In this document: one piece after another, positions 37,128 to 47,405 of the stretch | How the letters are laid out: each line of letters starts with the position of its first letter | Position numbering within the stretch: the first letter of the stretch is position 1 | Assembly: GCA_027494135.1 (NCBI GenBank) | Contig: JAOSJK010000001.1 | Coordinates: 971,378-1,035,377, forward strand | From: Acidimicrobiia bacterium | GTDB taxonomy: Bacteria > Actinomycetota > Acidimicrobiia > IMCC26256 > PALSA-610 | Length of the DNA: 64,000 bases | Direction of reading: 5' to 3' | Translations under genes and position numbers: made by a program | The notes under the pieces: model-generated | What the model was told of the DNA's origin: nothing | Seen by the model: the letters and a program-made list of their open reading frames with translations, nothing else | Databases searched by the model: none

Positions 37128-38029
37128 ATGACGACTCCCGACTTCTCCCGCCGCTCCTTCCTCGCGCTGACGGGTGGGGCGATCCTCCTCGTCGCCTGCG
37201 GGAGTGACGACGACACCGCGAGCGGCGACCCGTCGACCTCGGCAACCGGCAACCACGCCGACTCCGGCCACGACGACGGCGCCGAGTTCACCGAGACGGC
37301 CGCAGGCGTCGTGTCTAGCGACATCTATGTGAGCGACGCTAGGCAGCGCTTCGCCTTCGCCGTCCTCGCGAAGGAGGGCTACGCGTCGGGGCGTGCCGCG
37401 CGGATCGCGATCGCTCCCCCGGCGAGACACCGTCGGAGTTCGTGGACGCGACGCCGCGGGCCGAGGGACTCCCGGAGTTCCGCGGCGTCTACACGCTCGA
37501 GCACGTCTTCGACACCGCCGGCACCTGGGCGGGACGCCTCGAGTATCAGAGCGAGGCGAGCGACTTCCTCTTCGTCGTGCGCGAAGAACCGGCTGCGCCG
37601 GCAGTGGGCGACGCCGCGTCGACCGCCGCTTCGCCGACCCCCGACACCACCCTCGGAGTCGACCCGATCTGCACGCGCGAGCCACCCTGCCCGCTCCACG
37701 CCGTCTCGCTCGACACGCTCGTCGGCAAGGGCCGTCCGGTCGTGATCATGTTCGGGACACCCGCGCTCTGTCAGACCCAGTACTGCGGACCCGTGCTCGA
37801 CGTGCTCATGCCGATCGCCGAGGAGCACTCCGCCGAGATCGACACGGTGCACGTCGAGATCTACCGCGACCTGACCGGCGAGCGTTCGGCGCCGACGGTG
37901 GAGGCGTGGAACCTGCCGAGCGAGCCGTGGGTGTACGGCGTCGACGCGACCGGCAGGATCACCGCCCGGGTCGACGGCGCCTTCGACGCCACCGAGATCC
38001 GCTCCGTCTACGACACCCTCACCCCCTGA
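37128..38029 (+). CDS. Tat-type thioredoxin-like lipoprotein (one frameshift)
   Basis: The N-terminus SRRSFLALTGGAILLVACG is a twin-arginine signal followed by a lipobox (LVAC), so the protein should be folded, exported and lipid-anchored. An Asp/Ser/His-rich linker follows, then a beta-rich domain with HVFDTAGTWAGRLEY, then a thioredoxin-like domain with PVVIMFGTPALCQTQYCGPVLD. The cysteines are spaced C-X4-C, not the C-X2-C of classical thioredoxins. The frame breaks near 37425. ATG 37128 follows an AGGA at eight bases. It probably works as a redox or metal-handling envelope protein; the exact role is unknown. Confidence 0.7.
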
Positions 38030-38047
38030 CCCGGCACTCCCCGACAA

Positions 38048-38098
38048 GGCACGAGCGTCGATAGACCACACATATTGTGGTCTATCGACGCTCGTGCC
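38048..38098. repeat. 23-bp perfect palindrome with CATAT loop
   Basis: Arms beginning GGCACGAGCGTCGATAGACC (38048-38070) pair exactly with 38076-38098. It lies between the thioredoxin-like lipoprotein stop and the radical SAM start, both rightward. Only one copy is in the window. It could be a terminator, though there is no T-run, or a REP-like element. Confidence 0.9.
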
Positions 38099-38185
38099 GG
38101 GACCCGCTTCGGGGGCGGTGGGGGTGGGCATTAGCCTTGGGAGTTTCCCGGCCCGCCCGGGGCGGGTCGGGGGCAGGAGATCACG

Positions 38186-39348
38186 ATGCTCAACGTCTCG
38201 TCGCTCTCGGGGGTCCGTACCTCCTCGTCCGACGCCCTCCGCTACGGGCAGCACCGCCCGGGCGAGCGCACGCCGGCCGACAGCGTCACCCGCCGGCCCG
38301 TCGTCGTGTGGAACTCGACGAAGGCCTGCAACCTCTCCTCGCGCACTGCTACGCGTCGGCGAAGCTCGCCGCCGCGGCCGACGAGCTCACGACCGTCGAG
38401 GCGATGGCGTTCTTCGACGACCTCGCTGCCTTCGGCGTGCCCGCCGTCCTCATGTCGGGAGGCGAGCCGCTGGTGCGCCCCGACTTCTCCGAGCTGGTCG
38501 AGCACGGCACAGCCGCCGGCCTTCGCTTCACCCTCTCGACCAACGGCATCCTCATCGACTCCCGCATGGCGGAGTCGCTCGCGCGCTCGGGGATCATCTA
38601 CGCCGGCGTCAGCATCGACGGCGACGAGCAGACGCACGACCTGCTCCGTCGCAAGGAGGGCGCGTACCGCTCGTCGATCGACGGCCTGGCGCACCTCGGC
38701 GCTGCCGGCGTACGCCGGGGTGTGCGATTCACCCTCACGCCCGACACCTATCCGCAGCTCGACGCGGTCCTCGACCTGGTCGTGCGCGAGCAGGTCGACC
38801 GCATCTGCGTGTACCACCTCGTGCCGTCAGGGCGCGGCGGACGCCTGGACGACATCGCGCCCGCCGAACGCCTCGACGCGCTGCACCGCATCTTCGCCTT
38901 CGCGGTGGATCACCCCGAGGCCGAGGTGCTGACCGTCGACAACCCGTCCGACGGACCGATCCTCCACCAGTGGCTCCGCGAGCGCGACGAGGAGCAGGCA
39001 GAGCGCTGCCGCGAGATGCTCACCTGGAACCGCGGCGCCACGGGAGGTCCCGGCATCGGCCTCGCCGCCGTAGACGAGCGCGGCGACGTGCACCCCGATC
39101 AGTTCTCGCGGCACCGCACCTTCGGGAACGTGCGTGAGCGCCCCTTCTCCGCCATCTGGGGCGAGCCCACCGACCCCTACCTGCTACAGCTCCGCGCTGC
39201 CGACCGCCCGGTCGCCGAGGAGTGCGTCGTCTGCCCGTCGCTCGGCATCTGCGGTGGCGGCCTCCGCTCGCGCGCCGAGCTCGCCACCGGCGACCCATGG
39301 GGCTTCGACCCGTCGTGCAACCTCGTGTCCCTCGCCGGAACGGCCTGA
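38186..39348 (+). CDS. Radical SAM/SPASM protein, AhbC/NirJ1-like (one frameshift)
   Basis: The N-terminus MLNVSSLSGVRTSSSDALRYG and PVVVWNSTKACNLS is the pattern of AhbC/NirJ1-type proteins, which modify sirohaem-derived rings on the way to haem or haem d1. A single missing base near 38338 restores the radical SAM cluster motif as CNLSCAHC (C-X3-C-X2-C). The body shows MSGGEPLVRPDF and LSTNGIL. The SPASM region has ECVVCPSLGICGGG and a late Cys. ATG 38186 follows AGGAGATC. The stop overlaps the next radical SAM gene. Substrate assignment is by resemblance only. Confidence 0.7.
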
Positions 39349-40385
39349 TGCGCGCCGGTGAGCGACAGTCGATCGTCCCGAGGTTCGAGATCCCCGACTT
39401 CGCGGTGGCGCCGCTCACCGTCGCATGGGAGATCACGCGAGCGTGCCCGCTCAAGTGCGTCCACTGTCGCGCCGACGCGCAGCACCGCCGCGACCCAGGT
39501 GAGCTGACGACCGAGGAAGGCTCCGACCTCATCCGTCAGGCCGCCGAGATGGGCGTGAAGGTGTTCGTCATCACCGGCGGTGATCCCTCGCCCGCCCCGA
39601 CGCGTTCGACCTCATCTCGGTGTCGGCCGGCACCGGGATGCACACGGGGTTCTCGCCGAGCGTGACCCCCCGCCTCACCCGGCGGCCCTCGCCGGCGCCG
39701 TCGATGCCGGCGCGCAGTCGATCCACCTCAGCCTCGACGGTGCGCGCCCCGAGGTACACGACGGCTTCCGGGGCGTAAAGGGATCGTTCGACCGGACGCT
39801 CGCCGCGATGCAGGCCGTCTCCGACCTCGACGCGCGACTTCAGATCGGGTCGTCGGTCTCGCGCCGCACGGTCGCCGACCTCCCCGAGATGGTGGCGCTC
39901 CTCGCCGGCAAGGTCGACCTCTGGAGCCTCTTCTTCCACGTCCCGACCGGCCGTGGCCAGACCGAGGACATGCTCGACGCGAGCGAGCACGAGGAGGTGC
40001 TCCGGTGGCTCGCCACCACCGAGTTCCCGTTCATGGTGCGCACCACTGCGTCGCCGACCTTCAGGCGGGTCCTCGTTCAGCTCGGCAACCCGCCCGGCCC
40101 CGGGGTGAACGACGGCAACGGCTTCGCGTTCGTGTCGCACCTCGGCGACGTCTGCCCGTCGGGGTTCCTACAGCTCGCCGCGGGGAACGTGCGGGATCGG
40201 CCCTCGCCCACTGGTACCGCGACTCCGAGCTCTTCACGTCGCTGCGCGACCCCGCGTTGCTCGAAGGCAAGTGCGGGCGCTGCGACTTCAAGACTCTCTG
40301 CGGAGGGAGCCGCGCCCGGGCGTGGGCTCTCACCGGCAACCCGCTGGCCGCAGATCCCACCTGCGCCTACGAGCCTCCGGCGTAG
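39348..40385 (+). CDS. Radical SAM/SPASM protein, TIGR04053 (BA_1875)-like, AhbD-related (three frameshifts)
   Basis: This coupled gene starts within the previous stop (TGATG). It has the radical SAM motif ACPLKCVHC, then VFVITGGDP, SLDGARPEVHDGFRGVKGSFD and FHVPTGRGQTEDML, all typical of the TIGR04053 group related to AhbD. The SPASM part is KCGRCDFKTLCGGSRARAWA with a final Cys. Frames change near 39592, 39660 and 40195. AhbD decarboxylates Fe-coproporphyrin to haem; whether this protein does so is unproven. With the preceding gene it forms a two-enzyme unit, presumably for a tetrapyrrole or a modified peptide. Confidence 0.72.
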
Positions 40386-40387
40386 CC

Positions 40388-41252
40388 CTACGCGGCGAAG
40401 TCGGCCGCAGCCGCGATCGCCATGCTCGCGGTGCCGTCCGGCAAAGGGAAGAGATCGGCGCTGCCGAGGATGAGCATGTGGATCACCCTGTCGACACGTA
40501 TGACCACGTAGTCGACGAAGACGATGACTTCGGAGGTGTTGGCGGAGACGGGCACCGTCACCCTCACGGCCTCGGACTCGTCACCGACCGGATCGATCGG
40601 GAGCGGCTCCGACCGGACCTCGCCCACGGTGGTGCCGTCGTCCTCGATCCCGGTGAGGAAGAGCGACATCAGGCAGTCGAGGAAGTCGTCGCCCGTGTAC
40701 ATCGCGTAGCCCCGCCCGGCGATGCCGGCGTCGGCGGCCACGACCACGCTCGACTGGATCGACGGTAGGCCCTGGTCGCCCAGGACGAAGCTCGCACGCG
40801 CCTTCCCGGTCGAACGCCCCTGTATCTCACGCAGCTCGTCGATCGCTCTCGCGACGGCAGGGCACTCGGCGCGCATCTCCGCTTCTTCGAAGCCGCCGTC
40901 GTCGCCGGTCGCCGGCTCGCTCGCCCACCCGGCCGGGAGGTCGTCGAGTGTGAGCACAACCGACTCGGCGAGCGCCACGTCGTCGGGATCGGCCGGGGGC
41001 TGGGTGCTGGTGGTGGCGGCGCTCTCCGTGGTGCTCGCGCCGGCACCGGTCGTGTCCGTCGACGACGTGGCCACCGTCGTGTCGCCGCCCTGCAGAAGTC
41101 GACGAGCCCGATGCATCCACGCTCGTCGTCGCCTCGTCGCCGGTCGCGCCGCCACCGCTCGAGTCGTTCCCACACGACGCGGTGAACAGCACCAACGCAG
41201 CAGCCACCACGATCGAGGCGGTCACCTGAATTCGACGGACGGGTACTCGCAC
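40388..41252 (-). CDS. Lipoprotein of unknown function (one frameshift)
   Basis: The N-terminus has a signal peptide ending LVLFTASCGND, a clear lipobox, and then a Gly/Thr/Ser-rich linker. A frameshift near 41095 leads to the main domain: DVALAESVVLTLDDLPAGWASEPAT, which recalls DUFs of actinobacterial surface proteins with a DLPxGW motif, and a final beta-rich part. I assign no function. GTG 41252 is preceded by GGGGGAG. It converges on the radical SAM gene with only two bases between stops. Confidence 0.6.
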
Positions 41253-41324
41253 GCTCCCCCTCGGGGACGGCCTACAAGCGGAACCCGAGCGTAGGTCGTA
41301 CCCGACTGCCGGGAGCGGTATCGC

Positions 41325-41645
41325 TCAGGAGAACGACTGCCCGCACCCGCAGCTGTGGCCGGCGTTCGGGTTGGAGATCGCGAACCCGCCACCCTGCAGC
41401 GCGTCCTTGTAGTCGAGCGACGCGCCCACGAGGTGCGGCGACGAGTCGGGGTCGGTGACCACTCGGATCTCGCCGATCTCGGCGGCGATGTCGTCGTCGG
41501 CGACCTCGGTGTCGAAGAACATCTCATACGAGAAGCCCGAGCATCCGCCAGGCCGTACCGCGACCCGCAGGAAGAGGGACGGGTCGCCCTCGGCGTCGAG
41601 TAGCTGCTTGACCTTGGTCGTCGCTGCGTCGGTCAGGGTGATCAT
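41325..41645 (-). CDS. A-type iron-sulfur carrier (ErpA/IscA family)
   Basis: This 106-residue protein passes Fe-S clusters to apoproteins. It begins ITLTDAATTKVKQLL and keeps the three cluster cysteines: one in RPGGCSGFSYEM and two in AGHSCGCGQSF (C-X-C). ATG 41645 is preceded by GGAGG at about five bases. It is followed upstream on the same strand by the SufR-like regulator gene, 16 bases away, so both are probably one operon for Fe-S homeostasis. Confidence 0.92.
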   Translation of the reverse strand: MITLTDAATTKVKQLLDAEGDPSLFLRVAVRPGGCSGFSYEMFFDTEVADDDIAAEIGEIRVVTDPDSSPHLVGASLDYKDALQGGGFAISNPNAGHSCGCGQSFS

Positions 41646-41661
41646 TCGGTCCTCCAGTGGC

Positions 41662-42325
41662 TCAGTCTCGGTCGGATGCGCCGACCGCAACCGTGACTCT
41701 GCACGGTTGGTGGTCGTACAGCGTTGCAAACTCGTCGATCGTCCCCCCACCGACCTCCGCCACGATCCCTTCGCAGATCCCGCGGTGGAGGTTGCAGACG
41801 AGCTCAGGATATGCCTCGGCCGGCTCCCGGAACGGGCAGGCCAGGAACGCTATCGAGGCCTCCCCCACCGGCCTGGTGCAGATCGGGCTCGAAGCCCAAC
41901 CCGTCGAGCTCGGTGGTCAGCGCCTCGACGCAGGATCGCTCCCGTGCCCGGCGGCCTGCCTCCGTGCCCCACACGCGCCCGGTCGCCTGCGCGAGCTCGA
42001 TCCCGGCGCCCGCTCTCTCCGCCAGGTCTGCGAGGAGGCCGGCCAGGACGACCTGGACCGCCGGCTGGAGGACGACGCCCGGCGCGCCCGCCGCAAGGGT
42101 GTAGAGGTGCTGCGGCCTGCCGACGGATCCACGGTGGGCCGCCTCCACGTCGACGAGGCCCGTCTCGCGCAGCCGCTCCAGGTGAAGACGGACCGTGTTG
42201 GGGTGGAAGCCGAGGCGCTCGGCCAGCTCCGCGGCGCTCAACGGGGTCGTCGCGGTCGCGATCTCCTCGTAGACGGCGTAGCGGGTCTCGTCGGCGAGGG
42301 CCTTCAGCGCAGTGCGGATCTCCAT
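41662..42325 (-). CDS. Helix-turn-helix Fe-S-type regulator, SufR-like (one frameshift)
   Basis: The N-terminal winged helix is seen in RTALKALADETRYAVYEEI and LSAAELAERLGFHPNTVRLHLERLRETGLV. The C-terminal part, reached after a frameshift near 41855, has cysteines arranged as ACPFREPAEAYPELVC, HRGIC and a last Cys in HQPCRVTV, the layout of SufR-type repressors that sense Fe-S status. ATG 42325 is the only good start. Its position between the ErpA and Mrp genes supports a role in Fe-S biogenesis control. The ligand state is inferred from the cysteines only. Confidence 0.75.
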
Positions 42326-42332
42326 CCCGGGG

Positions 42333-42361
42333 TTGACGGTATCGCACAGTGGGCATATTTT
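42333..42361 (+). promoter_or_regulatory. Promoter for the Mrp gene
   Basis: TTGACG (42333-42338) and TATTTT (42356-42361) are separated by exactly 17 bases, and lie about 60 bases before ATG 42424. The -35 lies eight bases from the start of the divergent regulator gene, so a regulator bound here could control both directions. Confidence 0.6.
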
Positions 42362-42423
42362 CAATGCGTCGCAGTGTTTTATTATCCGGAGGCCCGGACA
42401 AGCCGGGCCCGATCGGAGCGCTG

Positions 42424-43701
42424 ATGAGCCACCCGAGTCCGGATACTGCCACCGACCCCGAGCCCTGTTTGGACGGAATTGGCCGCCATGGCTCCGCTGA
42501 CGTCCAAACAGCGGGGGGCGCGGGCGAGGTGCGCCGCGCACTGGAGAGCGTCCTCGATCCCGAGCTGGGCGTGAACATCGTCGAGCTCGGAATGGTCCAC
42601 GACGTCAGCGTCACCCCCCGACGGGTTGGTGCGCGTAGGCGTCTCCCTCACGACGGCGGCCTGCCCGCTGCGCGGCCACATAGGCGCGGAGGTCCGTGCA
42701 CGCGTCATGGCGCTCCCCCGGCGTTCGCGACGTCGAGGTCGACTACGCGGAGATGACCCAGCCCGAGCGTTCGGCGCTGATGGAGCGGGCGCGCCTGGCG
42801 GCGTCGCACAGAGCGCCCGACACCGCGGTGCCCGCCCGCACCAGGGTGATCGCCGTCGCGAGCGGCAAGGGCGGCGTGGGCAAGTCGTCGATCACCGCGA
42901 ACCTCGCAGCCGACCTCGCGTCGCGCGGCTTGACCGTCGGTGTCCTCGACGCCGACATCTGGGGCTTCAGCATCCCGCGCATGCTCGGCGTCGACGGCCG
43001 TCTCGCCGGAGCCCGCGCCGACGACGGGCGCGGCCGGATCCTCCCGCACGAGGTGCGCGTCACGAGCAAGGCAGGCGCGACCTCGCGCCCGGCCGAGGGC
43101 GGCCCCGCTCCCGACGGCCGGATGAGGATCGTCTCCATGGGGCTCCTCGTAGACGACGAGGACACCGCGCTCATGTGGCGGGGGCCGGTGCTCGCCAAGG
43201 CGCTCGAGCAGTTCCTCTGCGACGTCGAGTGGGGCGACCTCGACTACCTGCTCCTCGACATGCCCCCCGGAACAGGCGACATCCAGATGGCGCTCGCGCG
43301 CCTGCTGCCGCGCCGAGATGCTCGTGGTGACCACGCCGGCGGTGGCCGCGCAGCAGGTCGCTGCCCGCGTCGCCGACATGGCGCGCCGCAGCCACCTTCA
43401 CGTCCTGGGAATCGTCGAGAACATGAGCGACTTCGTCGCCCCCGACGGGTCACGCCACGCGATCTTCGGGACCGGTGGCGGTGAGCGCCTCGCCGCGATG
43501 ACCGGCGCGCCGCTCCTCGGTCGCATCCCCGTCGAGGCGGCCGTATCCGAGGGTGGCGACTCCGGCCTGCCGGTCGTCCTGCACGACCCTCCCGGGCCGG
43601 CGGCCCGCGCCCTGCACGCGATCGGCGAGCGCCTGTCCACGGAGATGCTCCCTCCCCTGCAGATGGCCGGCTGCACCGCCCGCATGCTCGACCTCCTCTA
43701 A
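42424..43701 (+). CDS. Mrp/ApbC family Fe-S cluster carrier P-loop ATPase (three frameshifts)
   Basis: Mrp proteins bind and deliver Fe-S clusters using ATP. The N-terminal MIP18 domain is seen in RRALESVLDPELGVNIVELGMVHDV and, in another frame, VGVSLTTAACPLRGHI. The ATPase domain has Walker A VASGKGGVGKSSI, LDADIWGFSIPRML, LLDMPPGTGDIQMAL and, after the last break, VVTTPAVAAQQVAARVADMA. Frames change near 42617, 42705 and 43312. ATG 42424 follows GGAG. A Cys pair of the usual CxxC type near the C-terminus is not evident; only CTARM is seen, so the cluster site needs a correct sequence to judge. Confidence 0.88.
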
Positions 43702-43707
43702 GACCCC

Positions 43708-43756
43708 GTTTTGGCGTCACTTCCTCGCGTATACCGCGAGGAAGTGACGCCAAAAC
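43708..43756. repeat. 22-bp perfect palindrome with TATAC loop between convergent genes
   Basis: Arms starting GTTTTGGCGTCACTTCCTCG (43708-43729) pair exactly with 43735-43756, flanked by CCCC and GGG. It fills the gap between the Mrp stop (43701) and the stop of the leftward ABC permease (43763). The position suggests a two-way terminator; the perfect stem resembles the palindrome at 38048. Confidence 0.9.
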
Positions 43757-43762
43757 AGGGGG

Positions 43763-46612
43763 TTAGTCGGCGATGCGGAGGGCGACGGCGGGGCGGATGC
43801 GGGCGGCCTGGTTGGCGGGGCCGATCGTCGCGAGCAGCGAGCAGGCCAGCGTGCCGACGACGAGCACCAGCACCTGCAGCGGTGGAACCGAGAACGCGAG
43901 CGAGTCGCCGAACGTCGGCGCCAGCGTGATCGAGAGGGCCGTGGTCAAGCCCAACGCGGTGCCGATCAGCACCCCTCCAGAGCGACGAACGCGACCTCGA
44001 CCACGAACGCCCTACGCACGGCCCGCGCCTCGAAGCCGAGCGCCCTGAGGATACCGACCTGCCGCCGGCGCTCCCTGACGGCCCTGACCATCACCACACC
44101 GATCCCCGCGATGCCGACGACGAGACCGAGCGCCAGGTAGCCGCGCATCAGCTGGAAGAACTGAAGCTGCTGAGACAGCAGGTTCTCGACGATCCCCCGG
44201 ATGCTCTTGCTCTCCCCGCCGTTCTCCAGGTACTTGGCGGCCACGGTGCCGGCGAACGCGCTCGGATCGGCGACCGAGACGTACGCGCGGTTCGGCACCG
44301 CGCGCTCGCCGTAGACGTCGCGGATCCCGTCGATCGAGGTCAGCCCTCCGTTGAAGACCCAGTCGTCGGCTCCGATCGCGGCGACGGTCAGCTCGCGCGT
44401 CCCACCGCTGAGCGGGTCGCGGAGCTCGAAGGTGTCACCGATCTCCAGCGCCGCCCCGGGGGACCGACGTTGTCGGCAAGGAAGAACGTATCGACGATCG
44501 CGAGCGCGGGATCGTCGAGGACGGCGCGGTACGCGTCCACGTCCGACGCGTAGGACCGCGATCCTCCAGGACGGGCGGCCCTTCGTCGACGAGGGACTCG
44601 TCGAACCCGGTCATCAGCCACTGCGTCGGCTCCGAGTCGCCGCGTGCGGTGATCTCGGCGTCGAGCGTGACGAGGGGCGCAACGGCGTCGACGCCCTGTT
44701 CGGAGCGGAGCGCGTCGATCTCGATCGGGTTCGCGGGGCTCGACGTGACGATCGAGTCGAAGCCGCCGCGGATCTTCTCGGTGAATCCCACCAGCTGGCC
44801 GTTGAACATGTCGGAGATCGCCGTGATGTACACGAGCACGAACATGACGATCGAGAACATCGCGAGCGTCATGGCCGTCCGGAATCGGCGCGCCAGCGGG
44901 TAGGCGAGGCCGAGCCGGACATCGAGAGACCCGCCGAAGAAGCGGCTCAGCGCGTGGCCCAGCCCTCCCTGGTGCCAGGTGACGAGCCCGACCGCGGCGC
45001 CCGTGAGCACCACACCCTGGACGAAGAACATCAGGATCCCCATGTCGGACCCGAGCGCCACCGCCGTCGGGATCGCAACGACCCCCAGACCAGGATCAGG
45101 ATCGTCGTCGTCGTGATCAACGGCCCCCGCGGCAGCTTGCGGCCGAGGACGATCGCGGCGCCGGTGAAGAGCATCGGCGGCCCCAGGAGCACGCCGGTCG
45201 CCTGCGCGGACGCGAAGCCCCCGAGTGCCGCTGCGCCTCCTCCCACCGTGAGGATCCACCCGAACACCTGCGAACGCCTGCGCGGTCCGCGCCGGACGGG
45301 CTCGGTGATGTCGCGGATCGCCCGGATGATGTTCACACGGCTGATCTGGAGGCTGGTCAGGACGACGGTGATGATCGCGATCGCGAACCCGATCGCCATC
45401 CCGCGACCGACGCTCTCCCACTCGAACGAGAAGCGCAGGGGTAGCCGGAACTCCTCGTCGCCGCTGTCGAAGATGCGCGCCGCGAAGCCCATGATGACGC
45501 GGCCGAGCCCCAGACCCACGAAGGTCCCGGCGACCGACGACGCGATCGCGTAGCACCAACCCTCGGTCGCGAACGCGCCTATGAGCGACGACCGGCGCAT
45601 CCCCACGGCGCGGAGCATCCCGAGCTCGGAACGGCGCTCGTCGGCGAGCATCACGAAGATGTTCACGAGGAGGAGGACCCCTGCGAGGACCGCGAATCCT
45701 CCGAGCATCGTGAAGAGCTGCATCAGCTGCGCGCCCGACTCGTCGGCGTTCTTCAACAGGTCGGCCTTTACCGTGACGATGTTCGCAGGGAGGTCGCCGA
45801 GCCGGTCCTTCAGCGCGGCCTCCACCTCGTCACTCGCCGACGCGCCGCCGATGACGCCGCCGGAGTTGGAGATCAGCATCATCGAGACCGGCGGCGCGGC
45901 CGAGGGGGCGGCACCCGGCGACTCCGACATGAGGCCGGCGATCGTGCCCGGCGCGACGAAGACGTTGGGCGAGAGGCTCTCCATGCTGAGCCAGAGCCCC
46001 GCCACACCCCTCTGCGGGAGCACGTCGTCGACGGTCAGCCTCACCGAAGACCCGTATGCGAAGACGTCGATCTTGTCGCCGCGCCTCAGCTCGAGCTTCC
46101 TGGCGAGGTCCTTCCCGACGGCGGCGTGGCCGGGCACCGGCGTGGCGCCGGTGATGCCCGTCGCCCTCTCGTCGCCACCGAAGCTCCGCGCCGCGTCGAA
46201 GTCGACCTCGAGCACCTGTGTCGTGGGGGCGGCGCGCCGCCCTCGCCGACCGTCGCGCTCGCCGCCTCGATCCGGACCAGTGGGAGCAGCCCGTCGACCT
46301 CGGGGTGGGTGAAGTCGCCGAGGCGCTCCTGAAGGACGTCCGCTCCGTCGAGGCCGACGACCGCCACGATCTCGTCGGTGGGGCCGAGCTGGTCGTAGGC
46401 GAAGACCCGGATCGACGAGGTGAACGTGTCGCCGATGACGAACGATCCCGTCATGATCGCCGTGCCGAGGAGGGATCCGGCGATCACGAGCATCGCTTCG
46501 CGCGGGCGGCGGCGCGTTGCGGAGCGCCAGCCTTCGGAGCACGGGCCTGCGAAGCAGGATGTACAGGAACGGCAGCGAGAGTACGACTATCGGCGCCAGC
46601 GCGGATCTCATG
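43763..46612 (-). CDS. FtsX-type ABC transporter permease (several frameshifts)
   Basis: A large permease of about 950 residues of the MacB/LolC type with two extracytoplasmic loops. Membrane parts include [39 protein letters not shown] with [16 protein letters not shown] (the FtsX motif after the helix), and a second copy: [18 protein letters not shown]. The C-terminal helices end [20 protein letters not shown]. The frame breaks at about six places (near 46500, 46215, 45085, 44560, 44455 and 43970). ATG 46612 overlaps the ATPase stop. It probably exports lipids, peptides or drugs, or transmits a signal across the membrane. Confidence 0.85.
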
Positions 46613-47316
46613 CGGACGGCGCTGCGGCCACCAGGGACTCGTCGCCGACGACGTGCCCGTCGCGCATCGTCACGAGACGCTCCGCGCTCCGCCCGACCCC
46701 CTCGTCGTGGGTGACGACGATCAGGGTGAGACCTTCCCGGTGCAGGTCGTGCAGCAGCTCCATGACGGTCGCAGCGGTCTCGGAGTCGAGGGCGCCGGTG
46801 GGCTCGTCGGCCCAGACGACACGTGGCCGGCCGGCCAGCGCGCGTGCAACGGTGACCCGCTGCTGCTCGCCGCCGGAGAGCTCGTTGGGTCGATGCCGGA
46901 GGCGGTTCCCGAGCCCGACGCGCTCCAGGGTCTCCCCGGCGCGCCTGCGCGCGTCCTTGGGGTCTACGCCCGCGAGGGAGGAGGGGTAGCTCGACGTTCT
47001 CGACGGCGCTGAACACCGGGATGAGGTTGAAGGCCTGGAAGATGAAGCCCATCGACGAAGCCCGATTGCGCGTGCGCGCCGCGTCGGGCAGGCCGTGGAG
47101 ATCGACGCCGTCGAGGATCACCTCGCCGTCGTCGATGTCGTCGAGGCCGGAGAGGCAGTTGAGCAGCGTCGTCTTCCCCGAGCCGGACGGGCCCATCACC
47201 GCGAGGAACTCACCCACACCCACTGTGAGATCGATCGACCGCAGGGCCTCGACCTCCTCGGCCCCGGTCCTGTAGACCTTCCGGACACCGCGCGCCACCA
47301 GAATCTCGTCGCTCAA
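46609..47316 (-). CDS. ABC transporter ATP-binding protein, LolD/MacB-like (one frameshift)
   Basis: The ATPase partner of the FtsX-type permease. It has Walker [21 protein letters not shown], a Q-loop ([18 protein letters not shown]), then after a frameshift near 46980 the signature [19 protein letters not shown] and Walker [14 protein letters not shown] with a His-loop (VVTHDEG). These are all as in LolD/MacB ATPases. TTG 47316 has GGGAGGGAAG upstream. About 235 residues. The order ATPase then permease, with a four-base overlap, shows an operon. Confidence 0.9.
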
Positions 47317-47405
47317 CTTCTTCCCTCCCTGGGCCCCGGGCAGGCTAACCGCTTGTGAAAGCGCTCACACACCGCCCGGCGGGCCCCACATTCCCCACTG
47401 GAGGG

